The position numbers were made by a program, and so were the translations under genes. The notes below the pieces were generated by a model, which saw only the letters and a list, made by a program, of their open reading frames with translations, searched no databases and was not told where the DNA came from. From the NCBI RefSeq assembly GCF_036346295.1, contig NZ_CP107819.1, forward strand, positions 5,332,001-5,396,000: a DNA stretch of 64,000 nucleotides. The letters run 5' to 3'. Source of the DNA: Streptomyces sp. NBC_00536 (lineage in GTDB: Bacteria; Actinomycetota; Actinomycetes; Streptomycetales; Streptomycetaceae). Each line of letters starts with the position of its first letter. The first letter of the stretch is position 1. Shown piece by piece: positions 41,797 to 51,891 of this stretch.

Positions 41797-43530
41797 ATGT
41801 TCCGTCACTCCCACATATCGCGCCGCCTGGCCGCGGTCACCGTCAGCCTCGTACTGGCCGGGGGCGCCGCGGCCTGCGGCCCCAAGGGCAGCGACGGGGA
41901 AGCCTCCGGTGCCGCGTCCGGCGCCTCCGGGCAGCCGCGCGACGGCGGCACGCTGACCGTCCTCAACAACGAGCCGCAGAACGACTTCGACCCGGCCCGC
42001 CTGTACACCTCGGGCGGCGGGAACATCCCCTCGCTGGTCTTCCGCACGCTCACCACCCGCAACCGGGAGGACGGCGCGGCCGGCGCCAAGGTGGTGCCCG
42101 ACCTGGCCACCGACACCGGCAAGCCCAATGCCGACGCCACCGAGTGGACGTACACGCTCAAGGACGGGCTGAAGTACGAGGACGGCGCCCCGATCACCAC
42201 GGCCGACATCAAGTACGGCATCGAGCGCTCCTTCGCCGCCGAACTCTCCGGCGGAGCGCCCTACTTGCGCGACTGGCTGGTCGGCGGGGACACCTACCAG
42301 GGCCCGTACAAGGACGGCGGCAAGGGGCTCGACTCGATCGTCGTCCCCGACGCGAAGACGATCACCTTCAAACTCCGCAAGCCCGAGGGCGAGTTCCCCT
42401 TCGTCGCCACCCAGACCCAGTTCGCGCCGGTCCCCAAGGCCAAGGACACCGGGGTCAAGTACGAGGAGCACCCCGTCTCCTCGGGCCCGTACAAGGTGGT
42501 CAAGAACGAGAACGACGGCGAACACCTCACCCTGGAGCGCAACCAGAACTGGGACCCGAAGACCGACGAGGAGCGCAAGGCCCACCCGGACCGGATCGAC
42601 GTCCGCTCCGGTCTGGACGCCGCGGTCATCAACCAGCGGCTCTCCACCAGCTCCGGCGCCGACGCGGCCGCCATCACCACCGACACCAACCTCGGACCGG
42701 CCGAACTCGCCCAGATCGGCGCCGACAAGAACCTCGCCGCCCGGGTCGGCACCGGCCACTTCGGCTACATCAACTACCTCGCCTTCAACCCGAAGGTGGC
42801 CCCCTTCGACAACCCGAAGGTGCGCCAGGCGATCTCGTACGCGGTCAACCGCACCAGCGTGATCAACGCGGCGGGCGGCTCCGCGCTCGCCGAGCCCGCC
42901 ACCACCTTCCTGCCCGAGCGGGAGGCCTTCGGGTACGCCGCCTACGACCACTTCCCGGCGGGCAAGACGGGTGACCCGGCCAAGGCGAAGCAGCTGCTGG
43001 CCGAAGCCGGCTTCAAGGACGGGCTCACCATCACGCTGACCCACTCCACCGCCCAGAACCGGCAGACCAGCCCCGAGGTCGCCACCGCCGTGCAGCAGGC
43101 CCTGGCCGCCGCCGGGATCACGGTCAAGCTGGAAGGCCTGGAGAACAACGCCTTCAACGAGAAGCGCTGGGACGTCAAGAACACCCCCGGCTTCTTCCTC
43201 TCCCGCTGGGGCGCCGACTGGCCGTCCGGCGCCCCCTTCCTCGCGCCGATCTTCGACGGCCGGCAGATCGTCACGAACGGCTCCAACTACAACCACGCCC
43301 AGCTCAACGACCCGGCCGTCAACGCCGAGATCGACGAGATCGCGAAGCTGACCGACCTCGGCGCGGCGGGCAAGCGGTGGGGCGCGCTCGACCGGAAGAT
43401 CGGTGAGCAGGCCCTGGACGTGCCGCTGTTCCACCCGGTCTACAAGCGGCTCGTCGGCAAGGACGTCAAGGGCGTCGTCATCAGCGACTGGACCGGCGTC
43501 CTCGACATCTCGCAGGTCTCGGTCAAGTGA
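41797..43530 (+). CDS. Oligopeptide ABC transporter substrate-binding lipoprotein
   Basis: 577 aa. Signal peptide with lipobox AGGAAAC (Cys27). The mature protein follows the SBP_bac_5 order: GGTLTVLNNEPQNDFDP, DATEWTYTLKDGLKYEDG, YAVNRTSV and a C-terminal FFLSRWGADWPSGAPF. It captures di- or oligopeptides outside the membrane. ATG 41797 is preferred; ATG 41767 in frame would add ten residues. Its GTGA stop overlap starts the permease gene. Confidence 0.92.
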   Translation: MFRHSHISRRLAAVTVSLVLAGGAAACGPKGSDGEASGAASGASGQPRDGGTLTVLNNEPQNDFDPARLYTSGGGNIPSLVFRTLTTRNREDGAAGAKVVPDLATDTGKPNADATEWTYTLKDGLKYEDGAPITTADIKYGIERSFAAELSGGAPYLRDWLVGGDTYQGPYKDGGKGLDSIVVPDAKTITFKLRKPEGEFPFVATQTQFAPVPKAKDTGVKYEEHPVSSGPYKVVKNENDGEHLTLERNQNWDPKTDEERKAHPDRIDVRSGLDAAVINQRLSTSSGADAAAITTDTNLGPAELAQIGADKNLAARVGTGHFGYINYLAFNPKVAPFDNPKVRQAISYAVNRTSVINAAGGSALAEPATTFLPEREAFGYAAYDHFPAGKTGDPAKAKQLLAEAGFKDGLTITLTHSTAQNRQTSPEVATAVQQALAAAGITVKLEGLENNAFNEKRWDVKNTPGFFLSRWGADWPSGAPFLAPIFDGRQIVTNGSNYNHAQLNDPAVNAEIDEIAKLTDLGAAGKRWGALDRKIGEQALDVPLFHPVYKRLVGKDVKGVVISDWTGVLDISQVSVK

Positions 43531-44510
43531 CGCTCGTATCCGAACGGTCGGCGGCCGCGGCCGGGGTCACCACCCCGGCCGCGGGCGCCGCGCGCCAGGT
43601 CTGGCGGCGGCTGCGCGGACGGCCCTCGGCCGTCGCGGCCACCGCCGTCCTCGTGCTGCTCGTCCTCGTCGCGCTCGCCGCGCCCCTGCTCGCCCACCTC
43701 GCCGGGCAGGACCCCAACGCCTACCACGACGACCTCGTGGACTCGGCGCGCGGCGGCGTCCCCCTCGGCTCCTTCGGCGGGATCTCCGGCGACCACTGGC
43801 TCGGCGTCGAACCGGGCACCGGCCGGGACCTGTTCACCCGGCTGCTCCACGGCGCGCGGATCTCGCTGCTCGTCGCGCTCGGCGCGACCGTCGTACAGGT
43901 CTTCCTCGGGGTGAGCGCCGGACTGCTCGCCGCGCTCGGCGGCCGGTTCGCCGGACAGCTCGTCGGCCGGGTCACCGATGTGATGATCGCCCTGCCCATG
44001 CTGGTGCTCGCCATCGGGCTGACCGCCGTCGTACCGCCCGATTTCCCCCGGCCGCTGCTGCTGATCGTGGTCATCGGGCTGCTCGACTGGGGCGGCACCG
44101 CCCGCATGGTGCGGGCCCAGACCCTCGCCCTGCGCGGACTGGACTTCGTCGAGGCGGCCCGGCTCTCCGGCAACAGCACCGTGCGCATCGCCCGCCGCGA
44201 GCTGCTGCCCTCGCTGGCCGCCCCCGTCATCACCCTCGCCGCGCTCAAGGTGCCCACCAACATGGTCATCGAAGCCTCGATGTCCTTCCTCGGGGTCGGC
44301 GTGAAGCCGCCCACCCCGTCCTGGGGGCAGATGCTCTCCAACGCGCAGACCTGGTTCCGCGCCGACCCCACCTACGTCCTGCTCCCCGCCGGGCTGCTGT
44401 TCGTCACCGTGCTCGCCTTCACCGTCCTCGGCGACGCCGTCCGCACGGCCCTCGACCCGCGCGAGGGTGCGCGCCTGCGGGTCGGCACCAGAAAGGAGCG
44501 CAAGGCGTGA
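43527..44510 (+). CDS. Peptide ABC transporter permease, DppC type
   Basis: 327 aa with about six TM helices. The EAA loop is EAARLSGNSTVRIARRELLP, and HWLGVEPGTGRDLFTRLLHGAR near 93-114 is typical of DppC/OppC. Coupled by 4-nt overlaps to the binding protein and the second permease. The order binding protein - C - B - ATPase is reversed for the permeases compared with most opp/dpp operons. Confidence 0.9.
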   Translation: MTLVSERSAAAAGVTTPAAGAARQVWRRLRGRPSAVAATAVLVLLVLVALAAPLLAHLAGQDPNAYHDDLVDSARGGVPLGSFGGISGDHWLGVEPGTGRDLFTRLLHGARISLLVALGATVVQVFLGVSAGLLAALGGRFAGQLVGRVTDVMIALPMLVLAIGLTAVVPPDFPRPLLLIVVIGLLDWGGTARMVRAQTLALRGLDFVEAARLSGNSTVRIARRELLPSLAAPVITLAALKVPTNMVIEASMSFLGVGVKPPTPSWGQMLSNAQTWFRADPTYVLLPAGLLFVTVLAFTVLGDAVRTALDPREGARLRVGTRKERKA

Positions 44511-45499
44511 TTCGCTTCGTCCTCAACCGGATCGGCGGGGCGCTGCTGGTCCTGCTCGCCCTGTCCGTCACCGTCTACGCCCTCTTCTACCTCGCCCCCG
44601 GCGACCCCGCCCGCCTCGCGTGCGGGGAGCGCTGCAATCCGGCGCAGATCGCCCAGGTCCGCGAACAGCTCGGACTGAACGACTCCGTGGTCGTCCAGTA
44701 CCTGCACTTCCTCCAGGGACTGCTGGCCGGCCGGGACTACTCCGGCGGCGCCGGACTGGTCGTGCACTGCGACGCGCCCTGCCTCGGCTTCTCGTACCAC
44801 AGCGATCAGGACGTCACCGGACTGATCCTGCAGCGGCTGCCCGCCACCCTGTCGCTGGCGCTGGGCGCCATGGTGATCTGGCTCGTGATCGGCGTGGGCA
44901 CCGGACTGCTGTCCGCGGTCCGCCGGGGCGGCCCGCTGGAGCGGGTGCTGACGGTGATCACCCTCGCCGCCACCGGCACCCCCGTGTTCATCCTCGGGCT
45001 GCTGCTGCTCATGGCCGTCTGCGCCTACCTCCAGTGGCTGCCCTTCCCGACGTACGTGCCCTTCGGCGACGACCCGGAGCAGTGGGCCTGGAACTTGCTG
45101 CTCCCCTGGGTCACGCTCGGCTTCTTCGAGAGCGCCAAATACGCCCGCGTCACGCGCAGCGCCACGCTGGAGACGCTGGCGGAGGACCACATCCGCACCT
45201 TCCGCGCCTACGGCGTGGGGGAGCGGAAGATCGTGGTCCGGCACGCCGTGCGCGGCGCGGTCGCCCCGGTGATCGCGCTCAGCGCCGTGGACTTCGGCAC
45301 GATGATCGGCGGCGCCGTGCTCACCGAGTCGCTGTTCGGGATCCCCGGACTCGGCAAGACGTTCATCGACGGGGTCCGGGTGGTCGACCTGCCCGTCGTC
45401 GTCGGCGTCGTCCTCGCCATCGGCACCGCCGTCGTCATCGCGGGCGCCGTCGCCGACCTGCTGTACGCCGTCGCGGACCGAAGGGTGGTGCTGTCATGA
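44507..45499 (+). CDS. Peptide ABC transporter permease, DppB type
   Basis: 330 aa. Starts [20 protein letters not shown] and has the long external loop after APGDPA, then [24 protein letters not shown] as the EAA loop and [10 protein letters not shown] near the end, all DppB/OppB hallmarks. The loop holds four Cys (CGERC, CDAPC), unusual for this family. GTG 44507 overlaps the previous stop. Confidence 0.9.
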   Translation: MIRFVLNRIGGALLVLLALSVTVYALFYLAPGDPARLACGERCNPAQIAQVREQLGLNDSVVVQYLHFLQGLLAGRDYSGGAGLVVHCDAPCLGFSYHSDQDVTGLILQRLPATLSLALGAMVIWLVIGVGTGLLSAVRRGGPLERVLTVITLAATGTPVFILGLLLLMAVCAYLQWLPFPTYVPFGDDPEQWAWNLLLPWVTLGFFESAKYARVTRSATLETLAEDHIRTFRAYGVGERKIVVRHAVRGAVAPVIALSAVDFGTMIGGAVLTESLFGIPGLGKTFIDGVRVVDLPVVVGVVLAIGTAVVIAGAVADLLYAVADRRVVLS

Positions 45500-47130
45500 C
45501 CGGACCTCTGGTGGACGTCACCGACCTCGTGATCGACTTCCCGGTCGGCGGACCGGGCGGGCACGTCCGGGCCGTGGACGGGATCTCCTTCACCCTGGAA
45601 CCCGGCCGCGCGCTGGGCATCGTGGGCGAGTCCGGCAGCGGCAAGTCCACCGTGGCCGCCGCGCTGCTCGGGCTGCACCACGGGACCGGCGCCCGGATCT
45701 CCGGCACGGTCCGGGTGGGCGGCACCGATGTGGGCGCCGCCCCGCCCGCCGCGCTGCGCGCGCTGCGCGGGGGCGTCGCCGCGATGGTCTTCCAGGACCC
45801 GCTCACCTCCCTCGACCCGTACTACGCCATCGGCGACCAGATCGCCGAGGTGTACCGGGTGCACGCGGACGTCTCCCGGCGCGCCGCCCGCGCCCGCGCG
45901 GTCGAGGTGCTGGACCGGGTGGGCATCCCGGACGCGGTACGCCGCTCCCGGGCCCGGCCGCACGAGTTCAGCGGCGGCATGCGCCAGCGCGCCCTCATCG
46001 CCATGGCCCTGGCCTGCGAACCCCGGCTGCTCGTCGCCGACGAGCCGACCACCGCGCTCGACGTCACCGTGCAGGCCCAGATCCTCGACCTGCTGCACGG
46101 GCTGCGCGCCGAACGCGGTCTCGGCCTGCTGCTCGTCACCCACGACGTGGGGGTGGCCGCCGGGAGCGTCGACGAACTGCTCGTGATGCGCCACGGGCGG
46201 GCCGTGGAGCACGGCCCGGTGGCCCGGGTGCTGGCCGCGCCCGCGAACCCGTACACCAAGGAGCTGCTCGCGGCCGTGCCCCGGCTGGACGCCCCGCGCA
46301 CGAGCGCCACGCCCGCGGGGGAACGTACGCCCGTGGTCGAAGCGGTCGGCCTGCGCAGGGAGTTCGGGCGCCGGGGCCAGCGGGTCACCGCCGTGGACGG
46401 TGTCTCGCTCACCGTCGCCGAGGGTGAGACCCTCGGCATCGTCGGCGAGTCCGGCAGCGGCAAGTCCACCCTCGGGCGGATGCTCGTCGGACTCCTGGAC
46501 CCCACCTCCGGCACCGTCCGCCGCGCGGGCCGCGAGACCTCCGGGGTCGCCCCCGGCGTCCAGATGGTCTTCCAGGACCCGGGGTCCTCCCTCAACCCGC
46601 GCCGCAGCATCGGTGAATCCATCGCCGATCCGCTGCGCGCGGCGGGCGAGCGGGACGAGCAGGTCATCCGGGCCCGGGTCGGCGAACTGCTGGTCCGGGT
46701 CGGGCTGGAGGCGGCGCACCACGACCGCTACCCGCACGAGTTCAGCGGCGGCCAGCGCCAGCGCGTCGGGATCGCCCGCGCGCTCGCCCCCCGGCCCCGG
46801 CTGATCGTCTGCGACGAACCGGTCTCCGCCCTCGACGTCACCACACAGGCCCAGGTCACCGCCCTGCTCGCGGAGATCCAGCGGGAGACCGGCATCGCGC
46901 TGGTCTTCATCGCGCACGACCTCGCGGTGGTCCGCCAGGTCAGCGACCGGGTCCTGGTGATGCGCGGCGGAGCGGTCGTCGAGGAGGGACCGGTGGACGA
47001 GGTGTACGACCGCCCGCGGCACGCCTACACGCGGCAACTGCTGGAGGCCGTGCCCTCCCTGGACCCGGCCCTGGCCGCCGAGCGCCGCTCCGTCAGAGCA
47101 CAGCAGAAAGCAGGCTCTCCCCAGTCTTAG
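45496..47130 (+). CDS. Fused double ATPase of the peptide transporter (DppD-DppF)
   Basis: 544 aa with two complete nucleotide-binding domains. Walker [10 protein letters not shown] at 45-53 and again near 318; signatures [15 protein letters not shown] and [15 protein letters not shown]; Walker [13 protein letters not shown] and [12 protein letters not shown]. OppD/OppF are normally separate, so this is a fusion. It energises uptake with the two permeases. Last gene of the operon; a GC hairpin (47185-47210) follows. Confidence 0.92.
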   Translation: MTGPLVDVTDLVIDFPVGGPGGHVRAVDGISFTLEPGRALGIVGESGSGKSTVAAALLGLHHGTGARISGTVRVGGTDVGAAPPAALRALRGGVAAMVFQDPLTSLDPYYAIGDQIAEVYRVHADVSRRAARARAVEVLDRVGIPDAVRRSRARPHEFSGGMRQRALIAMALACEPRLLVADEPTTALDVTVQAQILDLLHGLRAERGLGLLLVTHDVGVAAGSVDELLVMRHGRAVEHGPVARVLAAPANPYTKELLAAVPRLDAPRTSATPAGERTPVVEAVGLRREFGRRGQRVTAVDGVSLTVAEGETLGIVGESGSGKSTLGRMLVGLLDPTSGTVRRAGRETSGVAPGVQMVFQDPGSSLNPRRSIGESIADPLRAAGERDEQVIRARVGELLVRVGLEAAHHDRYPHEFSGGQRQRVGIARALAPRPRLIVCDEPVSALDVTTQAQVTALLAEIQRETGIALVFIAHDLAVVRQVSDRVLVMRGGAVVEEGPVDEVYDRPRHAYTRQLLEAVPSLDPALAAERRSVRAQQKAGSPQS

Positions 47131-47184
47131 CGCGGTCGAACGCGAACCGTACGGGAAAGTTACGACTCTTCACCCCTTCCGGTG

Positions 47185-47210
47185 GCGCGATGGACAACCG
47201 TCCGTCGCGC
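47185..47210. terminator. Possible terminator or leader hairpin
   Basis: GCGCGATGGAC and GTCCGTCGCGC form an 11-bp stem (one G-U) with AACC loop, 55 nt after the ATPase stop and 74 nt before the glycosyltransferase start. No T-tract. Confidence 0.45.
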
Positions 47211-47283
47211 CTTCGGCATATCCGCTTGAGTTCTCGCGGCGGGTCACCGGACCGACGGAGGCCGCCTGAACGGGAGATCGGGG

Positions 47284-48864
47284 GTGCCACTCGTGCGGAT
47301 CGCACTGCTCACGGAAGGTGGTTATCCGTATGCGACGGGCGAAGCGAGGGTGTGGTGCGACCGGCTGGTGCGCGGGCTTCCGCAGCACGAGTTCGAGCTG
47401 TACGCGCTGAGCCGCAGCGCCGGGCAGGAGGAGCGCGGCCGGGTGCCGCTGCCCGCCCACGTCACACGGGTGCGCACGGCCCCCCTGTGGGCCCCCGACG
47501 ACGACGGCCGGACCCACTCGCGCCGCGAACGGCGCCGGTTCCTGGCCTGCTTCACGGACCTGGTGCACGGGATCTGCGCCGGGGAGGCGGAGCCGTTCGC
47601 CGCCGGACTGTACGGACTGGCCGAACTCGCCCGGGACCAGGGCGGCCTGTACGCGGCCATCCGGTCCGAGACCGCGGTGCGGGCCGTCGAATCCGCCTGC
47701 CGGGCGCCCGGCGCGAGCCGCGCCGTCCAGGCCGCCCAGGTTCCCGACCTGCTCGCGTTCGTCGACGAACTGGAGCGCGCGCTGCGCCCGCTCAGCCTGG
47801 ACTGGTACGAGGAACTCGGCGCCGTCGACATCTGCCACGCGGCGGCGGGCGGGCTGGCCGCGCTGCCCGGGCTGGTGGCCAAACGCTTCTTCGGAGTGCC
47901 GCTGCTCGTCACGGAGTACGGAGTCCAGCTCCGGGCGCACTACCTGGAGCACACGGAGGAACGCCCGGCGCTGCGGGCCCTGCTCGGCGCCTTCCAGGTC
48001 CGGCTCGCCGCCGAGATCTACGCCCGGGCCGACCTGCTCACCCCCGGCAACGCCCACGCGCGGCGCTGGCAGGAGCGGTGCGGGGCCACCCGGGAGCGGC
48101 TGCGGACGGTCTACCCGGGGATGGAGGCGGACCGATTCGCCACCGTCGGGGAGGCCGCCGACCACGGTGACCCCGCCACGCTGGTGTGGGTGGGCCGGAT
48201 AGAACCGGCCAAGGACCTCATCGCGCTGCTGCACGCCTTCGCGGAGGTGCGGCGGGCCGAACCGGACACCCGGCTGCGCATCTTCGCGACCGCGGCGGCG
48301 CCGGGGTACCTGGCCGACTGCCGCTCACTGGCGGCCCAGCTCTTCCCGGACGAGGCGGCCGACGCGGTGACGGTCGGCGAGAGCCCCGTCACCTTCGAGG
48401 AGATCGGCGGACCGGAGACCCCGGCCCTGTCCGACGCGTACGGCTCCGCCCCGGTCACCGTGCTGTCCTCGGTGGTCGAGGGCTTCCCGATCCGGCTCGT
48501 CGAAGCCATGTTCTGCGGCCGGGCCACCGTCTCCACCGACGTGGGCGCGGTGTGCGAGGTCATCGGCGGCACCGGACTGGTGGTCCCGCCGCGCAACCCG
48601 CGCGCCCTCGCGGACGCCTGCCTGACCCTGCTGCGCGACCCGGAACGCGCCCGGCGGCTGGGGGCGGCGGCCAGGGCCCGGGCCCTGGAACTCTTCACCG
48701 TCGAGCAGAACGTGGCCGCCTTCCGCGAGATCTACCTCCAGCTCATCGCCGACGGCGCGGCCTGCCCGCCCGCCGACGCCCCCTTCACGCATCCGCCGGA
48801 GGCCCGCGTGCCGGGCCACTGGACCACCCCGACGTGGGCCCCCTCCCCGGAGGCGACGGTATGA
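47284..48864 (+). CDS. PelF-like family 4 glycosyltransferase (DUF3492)
   Basis: 526 aa. N-terminal DUF3492 region starting RIALLTEGGYPYATGEARVW, then the GT4 domain with WVGRIEPAKDLIALLHAF and the E-x7-E motif VEGFPIRLVEAM. This domain pair is that of PelF, the cytosolic enzyme that polymerises UDP-GalNAc/GlcNAc in Pel exopolysaccharide. No pelG or pelD is adjacent. GTG 47284 is used; the stop overlaps the next gene by ATGA. Confidence 0.87.
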   Translation: MPLVRIALLTEGGYPYATGEARVWCDRLVRGLPQHEFELYALSRSAGQEERGRVPLPAHVTRVRTAPLWAPDDDGRTHSRRERRRFLACFTDLVHGICAGEAEPFAAGLYGLAELARDQGGLYAAIRSETAVRAVESACRAPGASRAVQAAQVPDLLAFVDELERALRPLSLDWYEELGAVDICHAAAGGLAALPGLVAKRFFGVPLLVTEYGVQLRAHYLEHTEERPALRALLGAFQVRLAAEIYARADLLTPGNAHARRWQERCGATRERLRTVYPGMEADRFATVGEAADHGDPATLVWVGRIEPAKDLIALLHAFAEVRRAEPDTRLRIFATAAAPGYLADCRSLAAQLFPDEAADAVTVGESPVTFEEIGGPETPALSDAYGSAPVTVLSSVVEGFPIRLVEAMFCGRATVSTDVGAVCEVIGGTGLVVPPRNPRALADACLTLLRDPERARRLGAAARARALELFTVEQNVAAFREIYLQLIADGAACPPADAPFTHPPEARVPGHWTTPTWAPSPEATV

Positions 48865-50054
48865 CGACCCACCCGGACACCACCCCGTCGCTCTACGACC
48901 TGGCCAGGCGCCCGGTCCTCGTACCGGCCCCGGACCCGCTGCCGGACGACGCCCTGGCCGAGGACCAGTCCCCGTCGCCGGAGACCACCCTCGTACTCCG
49001 CCTCGCGCCCGCACCGGAGCTGCCAGTCTCGTCGGCGTTGCTGCCGCCACCCCCAGCCTCGCCGGCGGCGGAGGCAATTCCAGCCCCGCCGGCGTTTGAG
49101 GCGCGGGGTCCGGGGCGGAGCCCCGGGGGCCCCGCAGGGGCCGACGCGCCCCCCGCAGGGACCGTCACCGGACGCCGCCGCGCCAGCGGAGACCCCGTCA
49201 AGGCACTGATGCACCGGCACCGGGACCTGTGCGAACGGGCCGTAGACCCGCTGGAGATCGCCGCCGGACTGGAGGCCCACGGGATCACCGACCGCACCGC
49301 CGCAAGGTTCCGGCACCGGGACGTCTTCTCCCTCGCCGAAGAGCTGTACGCCCGGGTCCCGCGCGGCGAACTGCCCGGCGAACTGCCCGGCGCCCCCCGC
49401 ACCACCGCCCCCGCCGGGGCCGACGCGGCGGACCTGCGCGGGGCGGCGTACGCCCTGCTCCCCGGCGCGCTCGCACTCGGCGCCGCCCTGCTCGCGGGCC
49501 CCGCCCCCTGGGTGGCCGCCCTCGCCGTCGCGTGCACCGTCGGCGGCCTCGCCCGCCCCCGCACCGGCGGGCGCCGCCGCCCCTGGCCCGCCCAGCTGCT
49601 CGCCGCCGCGGCCACCGGGTACGCCGTGTACCGGCTCGGCACCCCGCTCGGCACCCCGCTCGCCGTCGGACTCGCCCTGGCGGCCGCCCCCGCGCACTGG
49701 TGCGACGCGGCCTTCGCGGCCCGCGCCCGCCGCCGCCTCGCCGGGAGCCGGGCGCTGGAGGACTTCGCGGCGGGGGTCCGGCCGCTGCTCGTCGGGGCGG
49801 TGGCCTGCTTCACCGTCCTCGCGGCCGTCCCGCTCGTCCTCCTCGGAGCCCCGCTCGCGGTCGCCGTGCCCCTCGCGGTGCTCCTCTTCCTCACCCGGCT
49901 GCTGGTCCGCCACACACCGCACCGGATCCCGGCGGCCGCCGCCCTCGCGGTGGCGCTGATCCCGGACCCGGTGGCCGCCGCCGCGGCCGCCGCCGCCCTG
50001 CTCGTGCACGCCACGGTCGCGCTCTCCCGCGCATCCGCCCACGCACGGACCTGA
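48861..50054 (+). CDS. Multi-pass membrane protein of the glycan cluster
   Basis: 397 aa. Residues 1-110 are Pro-rich and disordered, including text coming from a palindromic repeat near 49030-49140 (PPPPASPAAEAIPAPPAFEA); 110-180 hold a helical part (HRHRDLCERAVDPLEIAAGLEAHG); 190-397 contain about seven hydrophobic segments. It could be the exporter or a scaffold for the PelF-like enzyme; it does not resemble the 12-TM PelG. Coupled to the upstream gene by ATGA. Confidence 0.72.
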   Translation: MTTHPDTTPSLYDLARRPVLVPAPDPLPDDALAEDQSPSPETTLVLRLAPAPELPVSSALLPPPPASPAAEAIPAPPAFEARGPGRSPGGPAGADAPPAGTVTGRRRASGDPVKALMHRHRDLCERAVDPLEIAAGLEAHGITDRTAARFRHRDVFSLAEELYARVPRGELPGELPGAPRTTAPAGADAADLRGAAYALLPGALALGAALLAGPAPWVAALAVACTVGGLARPRTGGRRRPWPAQLLAAAATGYAVYRLGTPLGTPLAVGLALAAAPAHWCDAAFAARARRRLAGSRALEDFAAGVRPLLVGAVACFTVLAAVPLVLLGAPLAVAVPLAVLLFLTRLLVRHTPHRIPAAAALAVALIPDPVAAAAAAAALLVHATVALSRASAHART

Positions 50055-50095
50055 CCGCCCCACCGACCTGACCGCGCCAACAAGGAGAAACAGAC

Positions 50096-50134
50096 ATGAC
50101 GGGCCAGCCAAACGACCACGGGGCCGCGCGATGA
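50096..50134 (+). CDS. 12-codon ORF coupled to the epimerase
   Basis: MTGQPNDHGAAR, with a strong AAGGAG eight nt upstream and a TGA overlapping the epimerase ATG (ATGA). It is in another frame than both neighbours. It probably loads ribosomes for the epimerase gene, which has no ribosome site of its own. Confidence 0.45.
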   Translation: MTGQPNDHGAAR

Positions 50135-51126
50135 GGGTGCTGCTGATCGGAGCCAACGGATACCTCGGCCGCTACGTCGCGGACCGGCTGCTCGCCGACC
50201 CCGCCGTCCAGCTCACCGCGCTGGGCCGCGGCGACGACGCGGACGTGCGCTTCGACCTCGCCACCGGCAGTCCCGGCGCGCTCACCCGCTTCCTCGACGC
50301 CGTCCACCCGGGCGTCGTGATCAACTGCGCGGGCGCCACCCGCGGCGGCGCCCGCGAGCTGACCCGGCACAACACCGTCGCCGTCGCGACGGTCTGCGAA
50401 TCGCTGCGCCGCAGCGGCTGCGGGGCCCGGCTGGTGCAGCTCGGCTGCGCCGCCGAATACGGGCCCAGCCAGCCCGGATCGTCCACGGCCGAGGACGCCG
50501 TGCCGAGACCCGGCGGGCCGTACGGCGTCAGCAAGCTCGCCGCCACCGAACTCGTCCTCGGGTCCGGGCTCGACGCGGTCGTCCTGCGGGTGTTCTCACC
50601 CGTCGGCCCCGGCACCCCCGCCGGGTCCCCGCTCGGCCGCCTCGCCGAGGCGATGCGCCGCGCGATGCAGGCCGGGGACGCGGAGCTGAAGCTCAGCGGA
50701 CTCGGCGTACAGCGCGACTTCGTCGACGTACGGGACGTGGCGCGGGCCGTGCACGCGGCCTCGCTGTCCGCCGCGCAGGGCGTCGTCAACATCGGCACCG
50801 GCCGCGCGGTCCGGCTGCGCGACGCGGCCGCCGTCCTGGCCCGGGTCGCGGGCTACGGCGGCGCCATCCACGAACTCGACGGGCCGCAGCAGCCGCACGC
50901 GCACCCCGGCCGCCCCGCGGGCCTGGCCGCGATCGGCTCCCCGCGCGCCGAGGCCACGGCCGAGCAGCTGGCCGCCGCCCCGCCGCCGTACCCGTACCCG
51001 GACGGCTGCGGCACCTGGCAGCAGGCCGATGTCCGCACGGCCCGCGACCGGCTGGGCTGGCGGCCCCGGATCAATCTGGAGGAATCGCTCGCGGACATCT
51101 GGATGGAGGCGGCGTGCCGCATCTGA
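50131..51126 (+). CDS. NAD-dependent sugar epimerase/dehydratase
   Basis: 331-aa extended SDR enzyme. The NAD loop GANGYLG is at 7-13 and the catalytic YGVSK follows GGP; the C-terminal domain ends WRPRINLEESLADIW. GalE-like chemistry (UDP-GlcNAc/UDP-GalNAc or similar) would feed the PelF-like transferase. Starts inside the stop of a 12-codon ORF and overlaps the spherulin-4 gene by 13 nt. Confidence 0.85.
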   Translation: MRVLLIGANGYLGRYVADRLLADPAVQLTALGRGDDADVRFDLATGSPGALTRFLDAVHPGVVINCAGATRGGARELTRHNTVAVATVCESLRRSGCGARLVQLGCAAEYGPSQPGSSTAEDAVPRPGGPYGVSKLAATELVLGSGLDAVVLRVFSPVGPGTPAGSPLGRLAEAMRRAMQAGDAELKLSGLGVQRDFVDVRDVARAVHAASLSAAQGVVNIGTGRAVRLRDAAAVLARVAGYGGAIHELDGPQQPHAHPGRPAGLAAIGSPRAEATAEQLAAAPPPYPYPDGCGTWQQADVRTARDRLGWRPRINLEESLADIWMEAACRI

Positions 51127-51878
51127 CCACCCCGCCCGGGGCGCGGCGGGCGGCCAGCGAGGCCGGCCGGCTGGGCCTCGGGGTCCCCGGGTACGGGCAT
51201 CCGCTGGTCGCCCCCGCCGAGTGGGCCGAGCTGTCCCGGCCCGGCACCCCGCTGCACTGGGCCGTCCTGAACGTGGCGGGCGGCCCCGGGCAGCGGCCCG
51301 ACCCGCACTGTTCGCAGGCGGCCGTCCGGATCCGGGAAACGGGTGGCACCGTACTCGGTCATCTCGCGATGCGGGACGGCGAGCGGTGCTTCGGCGAGCT
51401 GATCTCGGACGCCCACCGGTTCGCCGACTGGTACCGGGTCGGCGGTTTCTACCTGGCCGACGCCCCGGCGGGCCGGGACGGGCTGGACGCCGTGCGCAAG
51501 GTGACGGACACCCTGCGCACGCTCGGGACCGGCGGGAACGTCCCGCACCTGGTGCTCGGGCACGGTACCCACCCGTACGCGGGCTACGCCGACACCGCCG
51601 ACCAGCTGGTCACCTTCTCCGGGAGCTGGGCCGACTACCGCTGGTCGCAGGTGGCGGAGTGGACGGCGGACCATCCGCCGGAGCGGTTCTGCCACTTCGT
51701 GCACGGGGTGCCGCGCACGCATCTGGAGGAGGCCGTGCGGGTCGCCCGCTGGCAGGGCGCGGGCACGATCTGGTTCACCGACCGGCCCGGAACGCGGGCG
51801 GGCAGCGACCCGTGGGCCTCGATGCCCGGGTACTGGGACGAAATCGTCTCGCGGATCGGGACGAGTGTCTCGGAATGA
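51114..51878 (+). CDS. Spherulation-specific family 4 (GH135-like) protein
   Basis: 254 aa, a TIM-barrel with LGLGVPGYGHPLVAPAEWAEL, ADWYRVGGFYLADAP and GTIWFTDRP. Spherulin-4/Sph3 (GH135) enzymes cut alpha-1,4-linked GalNAc polymers in fungi; Pel polysaccharide has related chemistry. No signal peptide is visible, so it may act in the cytoplasm or leave another way. GTG 51114 with GGAGG 4 nt upstream overlaps the epimerase by 13 nt. Confidence 0.8.
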   Translation: MPHLTTPPGARRAASEAGRLGLGVPGYGHPLVAPAEWAELSRPGTPLHWAVLNVAGGPGQRPDPHCSQAAVRIRETGGTVLGHLAMRDGERCFGELISDAHRFADWYRVGGFYLADAPAGRDGLDAVRKVTDTLRTLGTGGNVPHLVLGHGTHPYAGYADTADQLVTFSGSWADYRWSQVAEWTADHPPERFCHFVHGVPRTHLEEAVRVARWQGAGTIWFTDRPGTRAGSDPWASMPGYWDEIVSRIGTSVSE

Positions 51879-51891
51879 AGTGGGCCGTGGC

